Of a stretch of 64,000 bases of DNA, positions 35,756 through 46,643 are shown in pieces; the first letter of the stretch is position 1; each line of letters starts with the position of its first letter. Source of the DNA: Bombyx mori (lineage: Eukaryota; Arthropoda; Insecta; Lepidoptera; Bombycidae). Below the pieces are notes generated by a model. It did not search any database and was not told where the DNA came from. It saw nothing but the letters and a program-made list of their open reading frames with translations. A program made the translations under genes and the position numbers. The stretch lies in NCBI RefSeq assembly GCF_030269925.1, contig NC_085116.1, positions 11,160,001 to 11,224,000 on the forward strand, given 5' to 3'.

Positions 35756-37040
35756 AAAGTAGGAGTTTTGATACCAATGCCTCTGGGATCGTAATCGTTT
35801 AAATCCGGTTAATAAAGTATAATGAGGCTATAAGACGGTACCTACATTGTAGAATAAATGTACTGCATAAAGAGTACATAATAATATGCACTTGTTCTTA
35901 AAGCCACACACAATTTTGAGAAATATCGTGATTGGCTATACGGGCGTTGCTGGGCACGTGCATGCTCTAGTATTATAATATAGTATAGTTTTTCGGTTGT
36001 GGACAACCACATGTCTCAAAACGACATAGAAACTAAGTTTTTTATAAATCCAAAACAAAATTATTTTCTCATGCATAAAAATTTCGACTACGTTTTTTAT
36101 CTAAGCCCAAAATTTATTATCGACTTCAAATAAATAAACGTTTATTCAGTTAACACATCTCACAAACAAAAGCGTCGCGACTCGTCGTCATTCCCAGCAA
36201 TTTCGAGACCGCATTGTTTAAGCCGCCTCTTATTACTACAATATACGTTTATTCATATTGTAAACATGTCAAGACTGAAATTATAGTGGCGTTTACGTTC
36301 CCCTGCTGTCGGTTGCTAGATTAGTTGACAATGTCACTATGAACAAAGTTGTACAGGAGTTCGTCTACTGGCAAGCGCTCTGTGCCCTTAGATTGAAAGA
36401 CGTTGTAACATCTGCAAGCGCTTGATATACATATATCGAAATTGAATTTCTCAAAGTTTATTTTTGACTTCAATATGTTGTAGGTTTTGGGAAAAATTTT
36501 CAATCAAAAGATAATGTTATAGTTTAATTTTTTATTCTATTTTATTTGCTCTCATAAAACGTTACAACTATTACTTATTTTTTCAACACAAAAAAAAGAG
36601 CTATTCGATTGAAACACGGCCTTCGCGGAAGTGCTCTACGGGATAAAAAATCGTAAAAAAACAATATATTACGATCGTGTATATTATGGGCGAATCTGAA
36701 TGTGTCAGTGCGTAATTTATCGCGGTTACGTGTTTTTTGTGGAGGCTCTCACTTGACCTCATAAAACACAGCCGGCTGGAATCAGAGGCGAGGGCTCTCG
36801 AAGCGGCTCGGTCCGCGGCGCTCATGGGAAGTGGGAAAAACAAGCGATCACCACTCGACGGAGACGCCCCGATGACACTTCACACGTCTCGTCGTGATTT
36901 TTACAACGTTTTCAGTCGACTCTGTGGCGTTTTTCGCTCATAGTCACTTTGATGTACGCAACATATTTTAAGTATCGAATATCGAATTGAACTGCCGGTT
37001 CAGCTTGAGCTTAGCTTACTTTACACTAATGTAATATTTT
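35756..37040. other. Unique stretch with GC-richer patch
   Basis: No repeat recognised. 36725-36945 is GC-rich and open on both strands (36737-36943 plus, 36601-36843 minus), with no domain match I can make. It could be a conserved noncoding element or an unrecognised exon. Confidence 0.4.
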
Positions 37041-37390
37041 TGGAACGAAGTTCCTTATGGGACGATGCGGAGGGGTACCCTAACCGGGAAAAAACGTCCG
37101 TAACGTAAGATTTTTATTATTTATATATAATCTTAGTATGATGGCTATACAGTGTCTAATGTATAGTCTACGTGATGACGATTATTATTATTATTCATAT
37201 AATTAGCTGTTTCTTTGTATTTTTTTTTTTTAAATCCTTGTGAATAAAATACAGTTGATAGCTTTGTAAAGTAGTTTTTGTTTATCAATAAGAAAATCAT
37301 AATAAAAAACGTATACCCGAATAATTATTTTCTTTACACCTCGAATAGAACTTAAAATTAATATTTTTATAATAGGAACTTCGTTCCTAT
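37041..37390. mobile_element. MITE-like element with palindromic ends
   Basis: GGAACGAAGTTCC at 37042-37054 and its reverse complement GGAACTTCGTTCC at 37375-37387 bound about 345 bp of AT-rich non-coding DNA. CGATGCGGAGGGGTACCC and AAAAAACGTCCGTAACG lie just inside the left end. Because each end is itself nearly palindromic, inverted and direct orientation cannot be told apart. The host duplication is unclear and the superfamily is not assigned. Confidence 0.45.
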
Positions 37391-37910
37391 CCGGTCTTCC
37401 ACAACACTACACATATTTTTTTTTATAGAATTTCTTATTAAAAAATCTATTAATATCTATTTTAGCATTTTTAGCATACACGAGAAATATATGAGCTTCG
37501 ATGTCAAAATAAAAGTACTTTCAAAGTCACAAGTGTTCGCAGCCGTTTTGATTACTCAATGTTTTATTACAATTGTCGAAACATCACAGACGGGCGCATT
37601 AGAGTGAGAGATTCTCAGATTCGTGCTCTCAGCCACGTTGGCAGATGGCCAACCGCAATACACATTTAACCGGACCGTTTTATATGGAGGACACAATTCG
37701 AAAGCACTGTATAAATGTTAAAAGTAACATTAAGTGACCGTAACGCTTTGTTTTTTCGTGTTAAATGATTATGTGCCTGTTTTATTAGGATGCACACAGG
37801 TTGAAGTCACAATTTGTGGAATTCTTATAGAGACGAGAACTAAATAAGCATACTTTTTTTTGTCGAATTCCTAAGTTATATAAGTGAATCTTCTTAATTC
37901 TTCTTTTCTA
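37391..37910. other. Unique AT-rich stretch, no gene seen
   Basis: Nothing recognised. Confidence 0.5.
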
Positions 37911-38137
37911 CTTGTGTTAGGACCTCTTGTGTGTCCGTGCGGGTAAGTACCACCACCCTGCCTATTTCTCCCGTGAAGCAGTAATGCGTTTCGGTTTCAA
38001 GGGTAGGGCAGCCGTTGTAACTATACTTGAGACCTTAGAACTTATATCTCAAGATGGGCGGTGCATTTACGTTGTAGATGTTTATGGGCTCCAGTAACCA
38101 CTTAACACCAGGTGGGCCATCTAAACATTAAAAAAAA
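37911..38137 (+). mobile_element. Bm1 SINE, truncated, internal deletion
   Basis: Begins TTAGGACCTCTTGTGTGTCC and runs to GGTGGGCCATCTAAACATTAA plus poly(A). The usual TGTGAGCTCGTCCACC before CATCTAA is deleted. Confidence 0.9.
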
Positions 38138-38240
38138 GGGTTTTTTTTGTATTCTCAATAGCTACTTTTGGAAATACGATTATAGGAATTCGAATGTTTC
38201 ATGTCTCCGATGTTTTTTTATTTATTTTACCTACGTATTT

Positions 38241-38530
38241 GCTGGTAGCCGAAAAGGATATTCCAGCTACGCTCGAATGGATAGGTGAACTCACGGGCTC
38301 AACCTGAGAGAATTGCTAACACTAGCCCAAGTAAGAGTAGTGCTTCGCAGAATCTAGCACTGGATCGGAATCACGACCCACTGAGAAGATCCGACGAGAA
38401 ACTCAGTGGGCTGTGTCTATGGGTTAGTTCGCTCGTCGAAGTCATCGTAATCGACGAGTTCGACAAGGACGGTGACTGGTGCTTGAAGGTCTTAAAAGCA
38501 CCGAGAATGAATCCGAGGGACCCGACAAGA
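38241..38530 (+). repeat. Structured repeat family, + strand copy
   Basis: Ordered blocks: GGTGAACTCACGGGCTCAAC, TTGCTAACACTAGCCCAAG, GTGCTTCGCAGAATCTAGCA, CCCACTGAGAAGATCCGACG, GAGAAACTCAGTGGGCTGTG, TCTATGGGTTAGTTCGCTCG, GACGGTGACTGGTGCTTG. It is related to 33926-34180 (reverse), 42339-42530 (+) and more distantly 31487-31764. It contains the conserved CCCACTGAG/CTCAGTGGG hairpin. An open frame at 38285-38653 crosses it but the family shows no coding constraint visible to me. It could be a SINE or a LINE untranslated region. Confidence 0.8.
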
Positions 38531-39489
38531 TATGCTTCGGGCGACGGCGGCTTTGCGTTGCCCCGTCGCGGTTCGATAAGTAATCAGCGGCCACGCTATG
38601 AGTGTTTTCGTGTCGCGCCGCTTTGTCGAAATTGCGTTATTACGCTTCCTTAAGATACTAAGCTATCGGTACTAGGTTTAGGTCGTTGTCAAAATCTACA
38701 TTCATCACATACCACGGTGCTCCGACGGCTATCCTGCAAAAATGGGATTGGATGGATACTTTCATAGGTCATAAACTCCCATGGTAAAACCTTACCAAGA
38801 CTAGATTGTATCTATTCGACAACTGAGTTATTAAGGCAAGTTACATTTTAATCGGAATGTTTTGAAGTTTTTTTTTAATAAATCGTACACAAGCAGAATA
38901 AAGTAATAGATTTTCAATTCGAATGCGACTATTAAAACGGCATTTTTTGAGAGAACTAAAAATTCGCGTTAGGCTAAATGCCAAATTTACGAAATTGTAG
39001 TACCAAAATGTTTTAACGCTAATTGGTACGGGGAAAGGATTGTTAAGAATAAAATATTCACTGCAGACTGATTTCGTTTGCATTCTGATTGGTAGCTTCA
39101 TTAATGCTGCGAGTTTTGATTGAAAGTTTCTACTATACACATTAATAGAAGAAAATTTTATGCATTCAGCAACTACACAAAGTTACTAGGACTTCACGCT
39201 TTGTGCCTAAATTTTGATTAGTTGATGCACCATCGTGGTCATCAATGTAATGTAAAATGAATTGGCAACCTAATCCAAAATGGCTTGCTTACAAAGATCG
39301 AATTTTTCTCTCATCTATCATTTAACTATTCTAGCCTACAAAATTCGATTCTTAGGCAAATATCAGATTTCCTAAAATAATGTATCTAGCGTGTATTCTT
39401 GATGAAGTGTAGATTAATGTTAACTTTATCATTATTACCATTTCGGTTTCCACTCAATGTGTAGTGTCATTCGTTTATGTTAAAATGTT
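38531..39489. other. Unique stretch, no gene seen
   Basis: Nothing recognised. Confidence 0.5.
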
Positions 39490-39632
39490 TTTTATTTTTA
39501 TTTTTTATTGCTTAGATGTGTTGACAAGCTCACAGCCCACCTGGGGTTAAGTGGTTACTGGAGCCCATAGACATCTACAACGTAAATGCGCCACGCACCT
39601 TGAGATATAGTTCTAAGGTCTCAATTAAAACG
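39490..39632 (-). mobile_element. Bm1 SINE 3' half
   Basis: Reverse: T-rich run, TATTGCTTAGATGTGTTGAC, CTCACAGCCCACCTGGGGTT, GACATCTACAACGTAAATGC, stopping at CTAAGGTCTCAATT. Only the 3' part of Bm1 is present. Confidence 0.88.
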
Positions 39633-39777
39633 TCACTGTCATTTTTCTTGTTGATCCATTGATGTATGTATTCGCTTGATGTTTTATTTCCTTTCCAATT
39701 ACCGCTTTTATTAGGTAAAGAATTATAATGATATAAAAGTAACTTCCAACTCATCACTTATCTGGTGTTAAGTGGTC

Positions 39778-39925
39778 ATAGCTTTTTCCCGCGACTGCGT
39801 CCGTGTGGAAGTTACTTTGCGATAACGCTAAATTTTACCCGCGACTTCATTTACGTAGAAGGGGATTTTTTTTTAAATAATAGAATGCTAAGGAGCTATT
39901 TAAGGTACCAAAATCACGCTTTTTA
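39778..39925 (-). mobile_element. Helitron family C, 3' part (minus strand)
   Basis: The reverse complement carries the same end as the copy at 48982-49306: TAGCTTTTTCCCGCGACTGC, TCATTTACGTAGAAG and GAATGCTAAGGAGCTATTTA. The terminal CTAG is changed to ATAG. Sequence matching the rest of this family resumes at 41055, so this is probably half of one interrupted element. Confidence 0.7.
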
Positions 39926-40286
39926 ACCGACTTCAAAAGAGGAGGCTATCACCATCCGACCACCATTTTTTTATCTTTCTTTCTTAGATTTCTCGAGAAT
40001 GCTTGAACCGATTCTGATAATAATTTTTTTCTTTTTTACTATCGAAAGGGTTAAAAAACTTCCTGAATGGTTCTGTAATCATCAGGATCATGATCTGATA
40101 ATGGGACCCTGCTGAGAAATCCAGAAAAAATTACAATTTCTATCTTAAAGTGATTTAGGTGTTTCTTGTTATTCTTCTTGTTGTCTGTCGCCGCGGACCG
40201 GCCGGCAGGCCCCTTGTGGACCATTATTACGTGCTTGATCATTATTTCGCTGCGAAGTTAAATACTTGTAATGAATAACTCGCGCA
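39926..40286. repeat. Repeat-like insert within the interrupted Helitron
   Basis: Starts TTTTTAACCGACTTCAAAAG, a block I recall as common in lepidopteran repeats, then unrecognised sequence to the LINE fragment. No gene. Confidence 0.4.
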
Positions 40287-40778
40287 GAGAACTGTTCCCA
40301 CCTCTGGGCTGGGGCTCCCAAATACCAGCTACTTCCATTTGACTCCATACAGAAGAGAGTCATTCGGATTGTCGATAGTCCCGTTCTCACGGATCGTTTG
40401 GAGCCCCTGGGTCTGCGGAGGGACTTCGCTTCTCTCTGCATTTTGTACCGCATGTTCCATAGGGAGTGCTCTGAGGAATTATTTGAGATGATTCCATCAT
40501 CTCGTTTTTACTATCGCACCGCCCGCCACCGGAGCAGAGTTCATCCATACTACCTGGAGCCACTGCGTTCATCCACAGTGCGTTTCCAGAGATCTTTTTT
40601 GCCACGTACCATCCGGCTTTGGAATGAGCTCTCCTCCACGGTGTTTCCCGAGCGCTATGACTGGTAGGCAGTGGCTTGGCTCTGCCCCTGGCATTGCTGA
40701 AGTCCATGGGCGACGGTAACCACTCACCATCAGGTAGGCCGTATGCTGGTCTGCCTACAAGGGCAATAAAAAAAAAAT
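40287..40778 (+). mobile_element. CR1/Jockey-type LINE 3' fragment, copy 2
   Basis: Matches 17390-17935 of the larger copy: TCCCACCTCTGGGCTGGGG, GACTCCATACAGAAGAGAGT, and the terminal CTGCCTACAAGGGCAATAA plus A-rich tail. It is a 5'-truncated insertion of the same family. Confidence 0.9.
40398..40667 (+). pseudogene. LINE ORF2 C-terminal fragment
   Basis: 90 codons with the element's tail sequence: LGLRRDFASLCILYRM, CSEELFEMIPSSRFYYRT, FQRSFLPRTIRLWNELSS. The frame ends early after FPERYDW because about 45 bp present in the 16-kb copy (ATGTCCTTCTTCAAACGAGG and following) is deleted here. Upstream, the AGAGAACTGTTCCCACC start of the fragment is out of step with the larger copy. It has no catalytic residues. 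Confidence 0.85.
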
Positions 40779-41054
40779 AACGCATTTATTTGGGTAGGGA
40801 TTAATATCATCTTTATAAAAACACCTTCACAAATAATATTTTATTTTAGAACTAATTTGTTTAGCATATAAAAGTTATAGTAAGTCAATCTTACAATATA
40901 GATATATTGTAATGCTGTCATGGATTTTTTTTAGAACTTTTAAAGGGGAACAATTCTGTCATACATTATTTTAAGGATATTTTACCCGTTTCCGCAGCGC
41001 ACGCAACGGAAGCTCTAAAAAAGAAAAAAAAAAGCGATTTTGAAACATTTATAT

Positions 41055-41220
41055 ATTATTAGTGTTCGGCTCGTCTTAGCGTAATGTTATATAGCCTAAA
41101 GCCTTCCTATTGTCTATCTAATACTGAAATAATTTTTCAGATCGGACCATTAGTTCCTGAGATTAGCGCGTTCAACCAAATAAACAAACAAACTCTTCAG
41201 CTTTATAATGTTAGTATAGA
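41055..41220 (-). mobile_element. Helitron family C, 5' part (minus strand)
   Basis: The complement begins TCTATACTAACATTATAAAG at 41220 with host T at 41221. It continues through CTGAAGAGTTTGTTTGTTT and AGCGCGTTC...TCTCAGGAACTA (complement 41150-41180). It matches the first half of 48982-49306. With 39778-39925 it reconstitutes most of one element split by roughly 1.1 kb. Confidence 0.8.
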
Positions 41221-41221
41221 T

Positions 41222-41383
41222 ATTAGTATGTTATTCCTTCACCGTGGAAGTCAATCGTGAACATTTGTTAAGTACGTATTTCATTACAATAATTGGTATC
41301 TGCCTGCGAGATTTGAACCGACACAGTTGTATCGCTAGATACGAATCCACTGGGCGTTATACCCTTTAGGCTACGAAGACTTC
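41222..41383 (-). mobile_element. Bm1 SINE head (tRNA-like), body absent
   Basis: Complement of the Bm1 head: TTCGTAGCCTAAAGGGTATA (A box, diverged), GGTTCAAATCTCGCAGGCAG (B box, diverged), then TTGTAATGAAATACGTACTT and GAAGGAATAACAT. It stops exactly where the Helitron end begins, one base from 41220. Confidence 0.82.
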
Positions 41384-42338
41384 AATAATTAATAATACAA
41401 GCTCGTCCAAGGGCTTGTCTCCCAGCTACTAAAAAAAAACGGTTGTCTGTAAAGCCGGTTTTCTGACGATAGTTGAATGTGACAACGTCATAAGAAAATA
41501 CTGATGGAATGGTTTCATTTTTCAATTATCGCAATTATCGTTGCTATAAACAATTGACACTACATTCACTTTTCACTGAACTTCATACTTGACGAAAACA
41601 TGTAAATGTATTATTTTAAAGTAGCTGTCCACGCGGATACATCGCTCACTCAAGTAGGAGAGAAACAGATGTCGAACGCTGCCGAACGCGGAGGCCGATT
41701 GTGCCTCTCTGTCGATCGTAGCGGGCTCTCGCTTGCACTTCAAGCCTTAAATGGAACGCCTCAGAGTGACATAGCACCGCATGAGTCATGTTTTTTCGTG
41801 CGTGCAGCCGGCTCCATCGAATTATAAGACGTTGTCACGTCAAAAACATACTATGTATTTTAAGTTTTCATTTTCGTTCGTCATATTCGTTTTATTTTTA
41901 AAACACAATAAAAGCGATCCGCTAAATTTAAGTCAAACAAATCATCCGCTTCAGATATTATAATTTGGCAAAATAAATTTATAAATTTCCAGTTAGAAGG
42001 TTTTGATTCGTTTCACCACAGACCATGACAAGTTGTTTCCTACTTCTGCTGAATTCGGTACAAAAGTTAGTAGATTAAAACTGCCAATTAGGGAGCATTT
42101 GAATTCAGAGTTGTTTTAGAATTCGCGTAATTACTGCCGGAAGAACAATTACAAAAAGTAGGTTGAACCAATATTTTTGGTTTTTTATTCCTAATTGCCA
42201 TGAGTCTTATAGTGTGGAATGCCAAATTATGACAAAGTTTTATAATTTTTTAAGCTATTAGACAAAACCACTGTTTTATGTAAAATTTTAATTTCTTTGG
42301 TTCTGAATAAGTCATAAAATACTGCTATTTTTTTTTCC
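41384..42338. other. Unique stretch, no gene seen
   Basis: No repeat. A 73-codon open frame at 41606-41827 lies in a somewhat GC-richer part (41630-41830) without a nameable domain. Confidence 0.4.
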
Positions 42339-42530
42339 GGCCTAAGCTAGCCTTGAGAGGCTATATCAGCGTAACCTTAACTAGTAGGTGAGCTCACGGG
42401 GCTCAAGCCGGAGTGTTGCTAACACTGACCCTAGCAAGAGCAGTGCTTCGCAGAATCTACCACCGGATCGGAAACGCGACCCTCTGAGAAGATCCGGCGA
42501 GAAACTCAGTGGGCTGTGTCTGATGAACTG
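42339..42530 (+). repeat. Structured repeat family, + strand copy
   Basis: GTAGGTGAGCTCACGGGGCT, GTGTTGCTAACACTGACCC, GCAGTGCTTCGCAGAATCTA, CTGAGAAGATCCGGCGAGAA, ACTCAGTGGGCTGTGTCTG. Truncated after GTGTCTG compared with the 38-kb copy. The first hairpin is kept only in part (CTGAG/CTCAG). Confidence 0.8.
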
Positions 42531-44939
42531 TATTATAACGTAAGACAATAAATAGTGATTTTGTAAATTCGTAATAGGAACCAGAAAAAAATCTTAACAT
42601 AACTTAGTGTTCCAATACAAATTACTTCTGTTTGATTTTAATATGAGTCAGTAATATTTTAAGTTGTACCCGTCGAAATTAATTATTATTAAGACAAATT
42701 GCCTAAACATGATCATTAAACCAAGTTTTGGGGCGATTGAGGAAGCAATTAGAGTTCATTATAGTGTAATAGCTAAATGCGTCCTACTGACCTTTGTAAT
42801 TCTGATTTAATTGTAAGAGTTAAAGCTGAAATTTAGTATCTGCTTACATGTAACGACAATTATTAAACAAAATGATTTAACTAAGCTCGCGTTTGCTGGC
42901 TGCGTTCTTTTTACAAAATATATTTTTTAAATATTTTATTTATTATTTTTATTAGAACCAGCGGTGACTTTTTAAATAATATTATTACGGTTTAGTATGG
43001 TGATTACGGTAAAGTGTTCCAAATGTCGGAATAATAGTAGAATAAAAATAATAAACTCTAGATTAAGCAGACAATTAGTCTAATTATATCTCGCGAGAAC
43101 CGAGGAAGTACGGTAACTTATGAGGTTTGTAAAATGAAATAAAACTTTCTTACCGCAAACTTACTCATTTGTTTTAATTCATTACCTACATACACTGATA
43201 AACACACGTGAAATAGAATTTATAACTTAAAATCTGACATTTGCTATCTACTAGTCTTCTCTGTAAACTGTGAAAAATATATTACGATTTTCATTAAAAA
43301 CACAAATCACGTTAGCCGTATTTCTATTAAAATGTTGCCTGTAATGACGTAATGCAGTAACAAGGTGCTATTTCAGGAAGTGTGGCAAGTTCCAATTTAA
43401 TGGTGGTTGAGCAACTGCTGCGTTGCCTCCCCTGGCCTCCCCCTCTGACAATATTAATAATTTTATTACAAGCTACACGTCATTAAAATAAGCCAGTAAG
43501 AGAGTAAAGTTTGATTGCTGACTTTTTGTTATTAAATGAGATACTATTAAAGTTGGAGATTAACTATTTAACTGAGGTTCTAGATAAGATTAGCTCAATC
43601 ATTTTTTTATAATTGGTAAACGAATATTTGGTAAATATAAATTGACGTTAACATTCGCATTTTACAAAATATATTGATATGTTACAGGACTGTGAAGGTA
43701 TTTGTGAGCTTTTTACACTGCTTTTTATAAAATCAACCGGAATAAGTTAATCAATAAATAACAATTTGACATTACAAGAGATTTATGTCTGACATTTCGC
43801 CTAAAACTGTTTTGTTGAATAGAACAAAATGGCCGCTCGCCACACTCAGCTTAAGGAAGTTAACATCCTAAAAAATACACATCAGACACAGAAGTCCCCA
43901 ATCTCCCATTCGTTGAGAAGTGCGGTCGAATAATTCAGGTGGAGGCAACTTGTGTTCGAATGAAAATGCTACTACTCGCCAGCCAAATGCTAATTTTATG
44001 GTGGTTGAACAACTGTGCCGAATCCACTGGTCCAATAAAAGCAACTAGACACGAACTTCACGTTTGTATTCGTCGACGACAAGTCATCGGGCACTCAGAG
44101 ATTAAAAGAAGGGCTCGTAATGAAAATCTAATACTCTCAATTACTAACAGAAAACAGTTCTTCAAATATACGTTGTCATCTCAAAATGGGTAATGTGAGT
44201 TGTTATTTACTATCATGTCACTAGTTTGTGACTGGTATCTTCGAGGCCGGCCTTCTTCTGAAAAAATGTTGCGGTACTGTCATATTTTGTATCTCATTGA
44301 ATTTTAGTTTTCTACTATTTTCTTATCAACAGCTTAGCAGAAGTAGTATTATTCTTTTAATTTTAATTTGGTTAATTTAACTTTATACATTGCTTTATTA
44401 TTTTAGTTGCGAATTTCGATCTCTAATGTATTTTAAACCTATATTTTACCTATTCTAGACTCCGTTGTTCAGTGATTTTTAAAAGAGACAAAAAATGTTA
44501 TTTTGTTAACCGCAGTATCGCATTGAAGCCGTCACCTAAACAAAGTAACTCGGCACAACAAGGGTTGAGAACGGATTATAGCTACTGATTATTGTTTGTT
44601 AATTAATTTCTTTTACCCAGATCTTTGTTAAGCTGTTGTTGAAACGACCTCTTAATTTTTATATTTGTTTTTATGCGAATCAAAATAACGTGAGAGTTTC
44701 TATATTTAGAGGTTTGTTACATAATCACGCCAAGAATGCTGAATAGGTTTGTCTTTAATTTTGCACCGATGTTATATTTTACGTACCAATACACGAATCT
44801 ACTGGTAGCTTATGAACTAGAGAGTGGCTATTTCATTCCTTTTGAATTACAGCTTCAATGCAGGTAAAAAATCGGGGCACTTTTACCTATATCAAATTAT
44901 TAAGTTGTTTAAAAACATAATTAAAACGTTTTCCAGAGA
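42531..44939. other. Unique AT-rich stretch, no convincing gene
   Basis: No repeat recognised. The 84-codon open frame at 43939-44193 has an N-terminal hydrophobic run (MLLLASQMLILWW) that could pass for a signal peptide, but there is no splice, promoter or homology support, so it is not called. Confidence 0.45.
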
Positions 44940-45050
44940 AATTAAATTCATAGCCAAAAATGGCGTAGTTGTGTACCTGTGGTTTGAGCGATCCATTCAC
45001 CATCAAGTGGACCGTATAATCTTTTATTTTCGCAAGCAATAAAAATACAT
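44940..45050 (+). mobile_element. Ancient LINE 3'-terminus
   Basis: CCATTCACCATCAAGTGGAC, CGTATAATC and GCAAGCAATAAAAATA mirror the CACTCACCATCAGGTGGGCC...GGGCAATAAAAA end of the CR1/Jockey-type copies. Only the terminus is recognisable. Confidence 0.55.
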
Positions 45051-46561
45051 TTCGCTATTGCTTACTGGAAAACTACAAAGAAATGAACCAGTTACTTGTA
45101 GTTATCGAATATAGTTGGGTAACTGATAACAGAGCATCAGGAACTAGAATAATGTTTTATGGAGGTTTAGTATAGTGATTAATGGTGAACTCAACATGCA
45201 ATCGTTACTTTTCATTACTGTTTCGAAGTGCAGAAACGAAGGCCGCGGCAGCGGTCAGATTAGAAAAGTTTTTCAGCAAAACAATACGAAAATCGACTTT
45301 AAAAGTATAGACAAACAATCGGATTTACAAATACCTAATACCGTCCAATTGTAGGCAACTTTAAATTGGAATGTATCCCGCAATAAGCCTCCCGTGATTG
45401 GTCTGTTTGTTGTTAATTAGTACTTATCGGAAAATTTTAACAGGTTATCTAAGTTTTGTCTCCAAACAAAATAAATTTGGTTTAATAACTGGTGTTCATT
45501 AAGTTCCATTATTGAGTCTAAATACAGCCATTTTCCTATTTATACATGTAGTAAAGCGAGTTAAGAACCTGTACGGGTTTCTAACGTTTATTTTCACTAA
45601 AATAATAATGTGCTCTAGTTTGAGTTATCTAACCGATTTCCAAGCCGTAATCGAATTTATGTCTCAAGGTCACATTTGTAGAGATAGTAGTGGTATCTAT
45701 TGATTCCGGGGAATTATTTCCGGCCGCACTTTTAAATACTATAGATGACATATGAAACTATGGAATGGGTAAGGTGACGAATGAACATTAGAGCAAGTTT
45801 CAAAGTAACTGCTATTGATAAAAGTAGAAGAATAGGCTAAACTTAGCTCACATATGGTTAAAAGATAAATGAAAATACCACGAAATAAACAGATGGATCG
45901 TACTTATAATTATATGAAAATAGTCAGAGTGAACATGAATATGACTAAAACAAAGGTGAATGGAAGAGTAAAAGTTATTGTGTTAACCCCTGAAAGAGGG
46001 AAAGAGGAAGATTATACTCTAATAAGCACGTAGCAGCATTGTGATGAATACGAGTTTTTCATAATCAGGCTTTGTAATTATGAAATAAACTGAAAGCATA
46101 CATTTGGATTTAAAAAAAAGACAAAGAACATGTCCATTGTTTTTCGAATTCTAATCTACTTTCGAAATAACTAATCCAAAGAGCACTGGGATTCTTTTTT
46201 TGATATATAATTGTTTACGAAGGTAATTGCTTCTTCATTTGACAAAAATATTTGTCCTCCGAACACAATTATTGGCTTAGGGAACAAAAATAGGTTACTT
46301 GTGGCTAGTTCTCCTGAGTAAAAACTTCACATATCGCCATTGCTTAAGACAAGTGTGAGTCGGCCGTTATCTAATAAATTGAGGTTTCGACCTCACGTTT
46401 CCAGATGGATAAGATTCACGTTAGGGTGTCTATGAGAATTCAGAATATTTAGACTGCAAGTGGGCCATATAGTCTATACAGAGTAAAAAATATTTCAAAA
46501 TCTTCGTTTAACAAAAAAAATATCGAAACTATTAACGATATTCATCATTATTTTGTTTCAG
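45051..46561. other. Unique intron sequence before the Rbp6 exon
   Basis: No repeat of high confidence. It ends in the acceptor of the exon: ATTATTTTGTTTCAG at 46547-46561, with a branch-point-like CTATTAACG near 46527. Confidence 0.5.
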
Positions 46562-46643
46562 AGAGCCTCCGAGACTACTTCAACAAATTCGGTGAAATCA
46601 CAGAAGTTATGGTTATGAAAGATCCAACAACGAGGCGGTCGAG
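46562..46643 (+). CDS. Rbp6: Internal exon of Musashi-family RNA-binding protein (Rbp6-like), part of RRM1
   Basis: An 82-bp exon between TTTTGTTTCAG and GTATGT. It carries two bases of a split codon, 26 whole codons, and two bases of the next. The peptide starts (E)[12 protein letters not shown] and ends [12 protein letters not shown]. This is the helix 1, beta 2 and following loop region of RRM1 in Musashi proteins, between the RNP2 segment (GGLSWQTSP) and RNP1 (GFGFVTF) encoded by flanking exons. The family binds UAG-containing RNA and regulates translation in neural, muscle and germline stem cells. [10 protein letters not shown] and ESLR fit insect Rbp6 better than msi. Upstream intron phase is 1, downstream phase is 2. 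Its length is not a multiple of three, so skipping it would shift the frame and break RRM1. Orthology rests on remembered sequence, not a search. Confidence 0.88.

Larger units (their letters stand above)
1..46561 (+). other. Presumed long intron of Rbp6-like gene (5' side)
   Basis: Everything upstream of the exon at 46562 is inferred to be intron of the same + strand gene. It ends in a T-rich tract and a CAG acceptor at 46559-46561. The exon begins one base into a codon, so this is a phase-1 intron. No sequence matching the preceding Musashi exon (the RNP2 segment, GGLSWQTSPE in the family) was found, so the intron probably starts before this window. It is AT-rich and loaded with SINEs, LINE fragments and Helitrons, listed separately. 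That it is a single uninterrupted intron is inference: small unrecognised or alternative exons could be hidden in it. Confidence 0.6.

Noticed and set aside
37640..37670. Upstream Musashi exon candidate near a TTGGCAG motif
   Set aside because: Neighbouring codons do not give GGLSWQT in any frame and no splice sites fit.
43939..44193. Small secreted-protein-like frame with hydrophobic N-terminus
   Set aside because: Could be chance; no cleavage-site-supported mature peptide, no conserved cysteines, no homology recalled.
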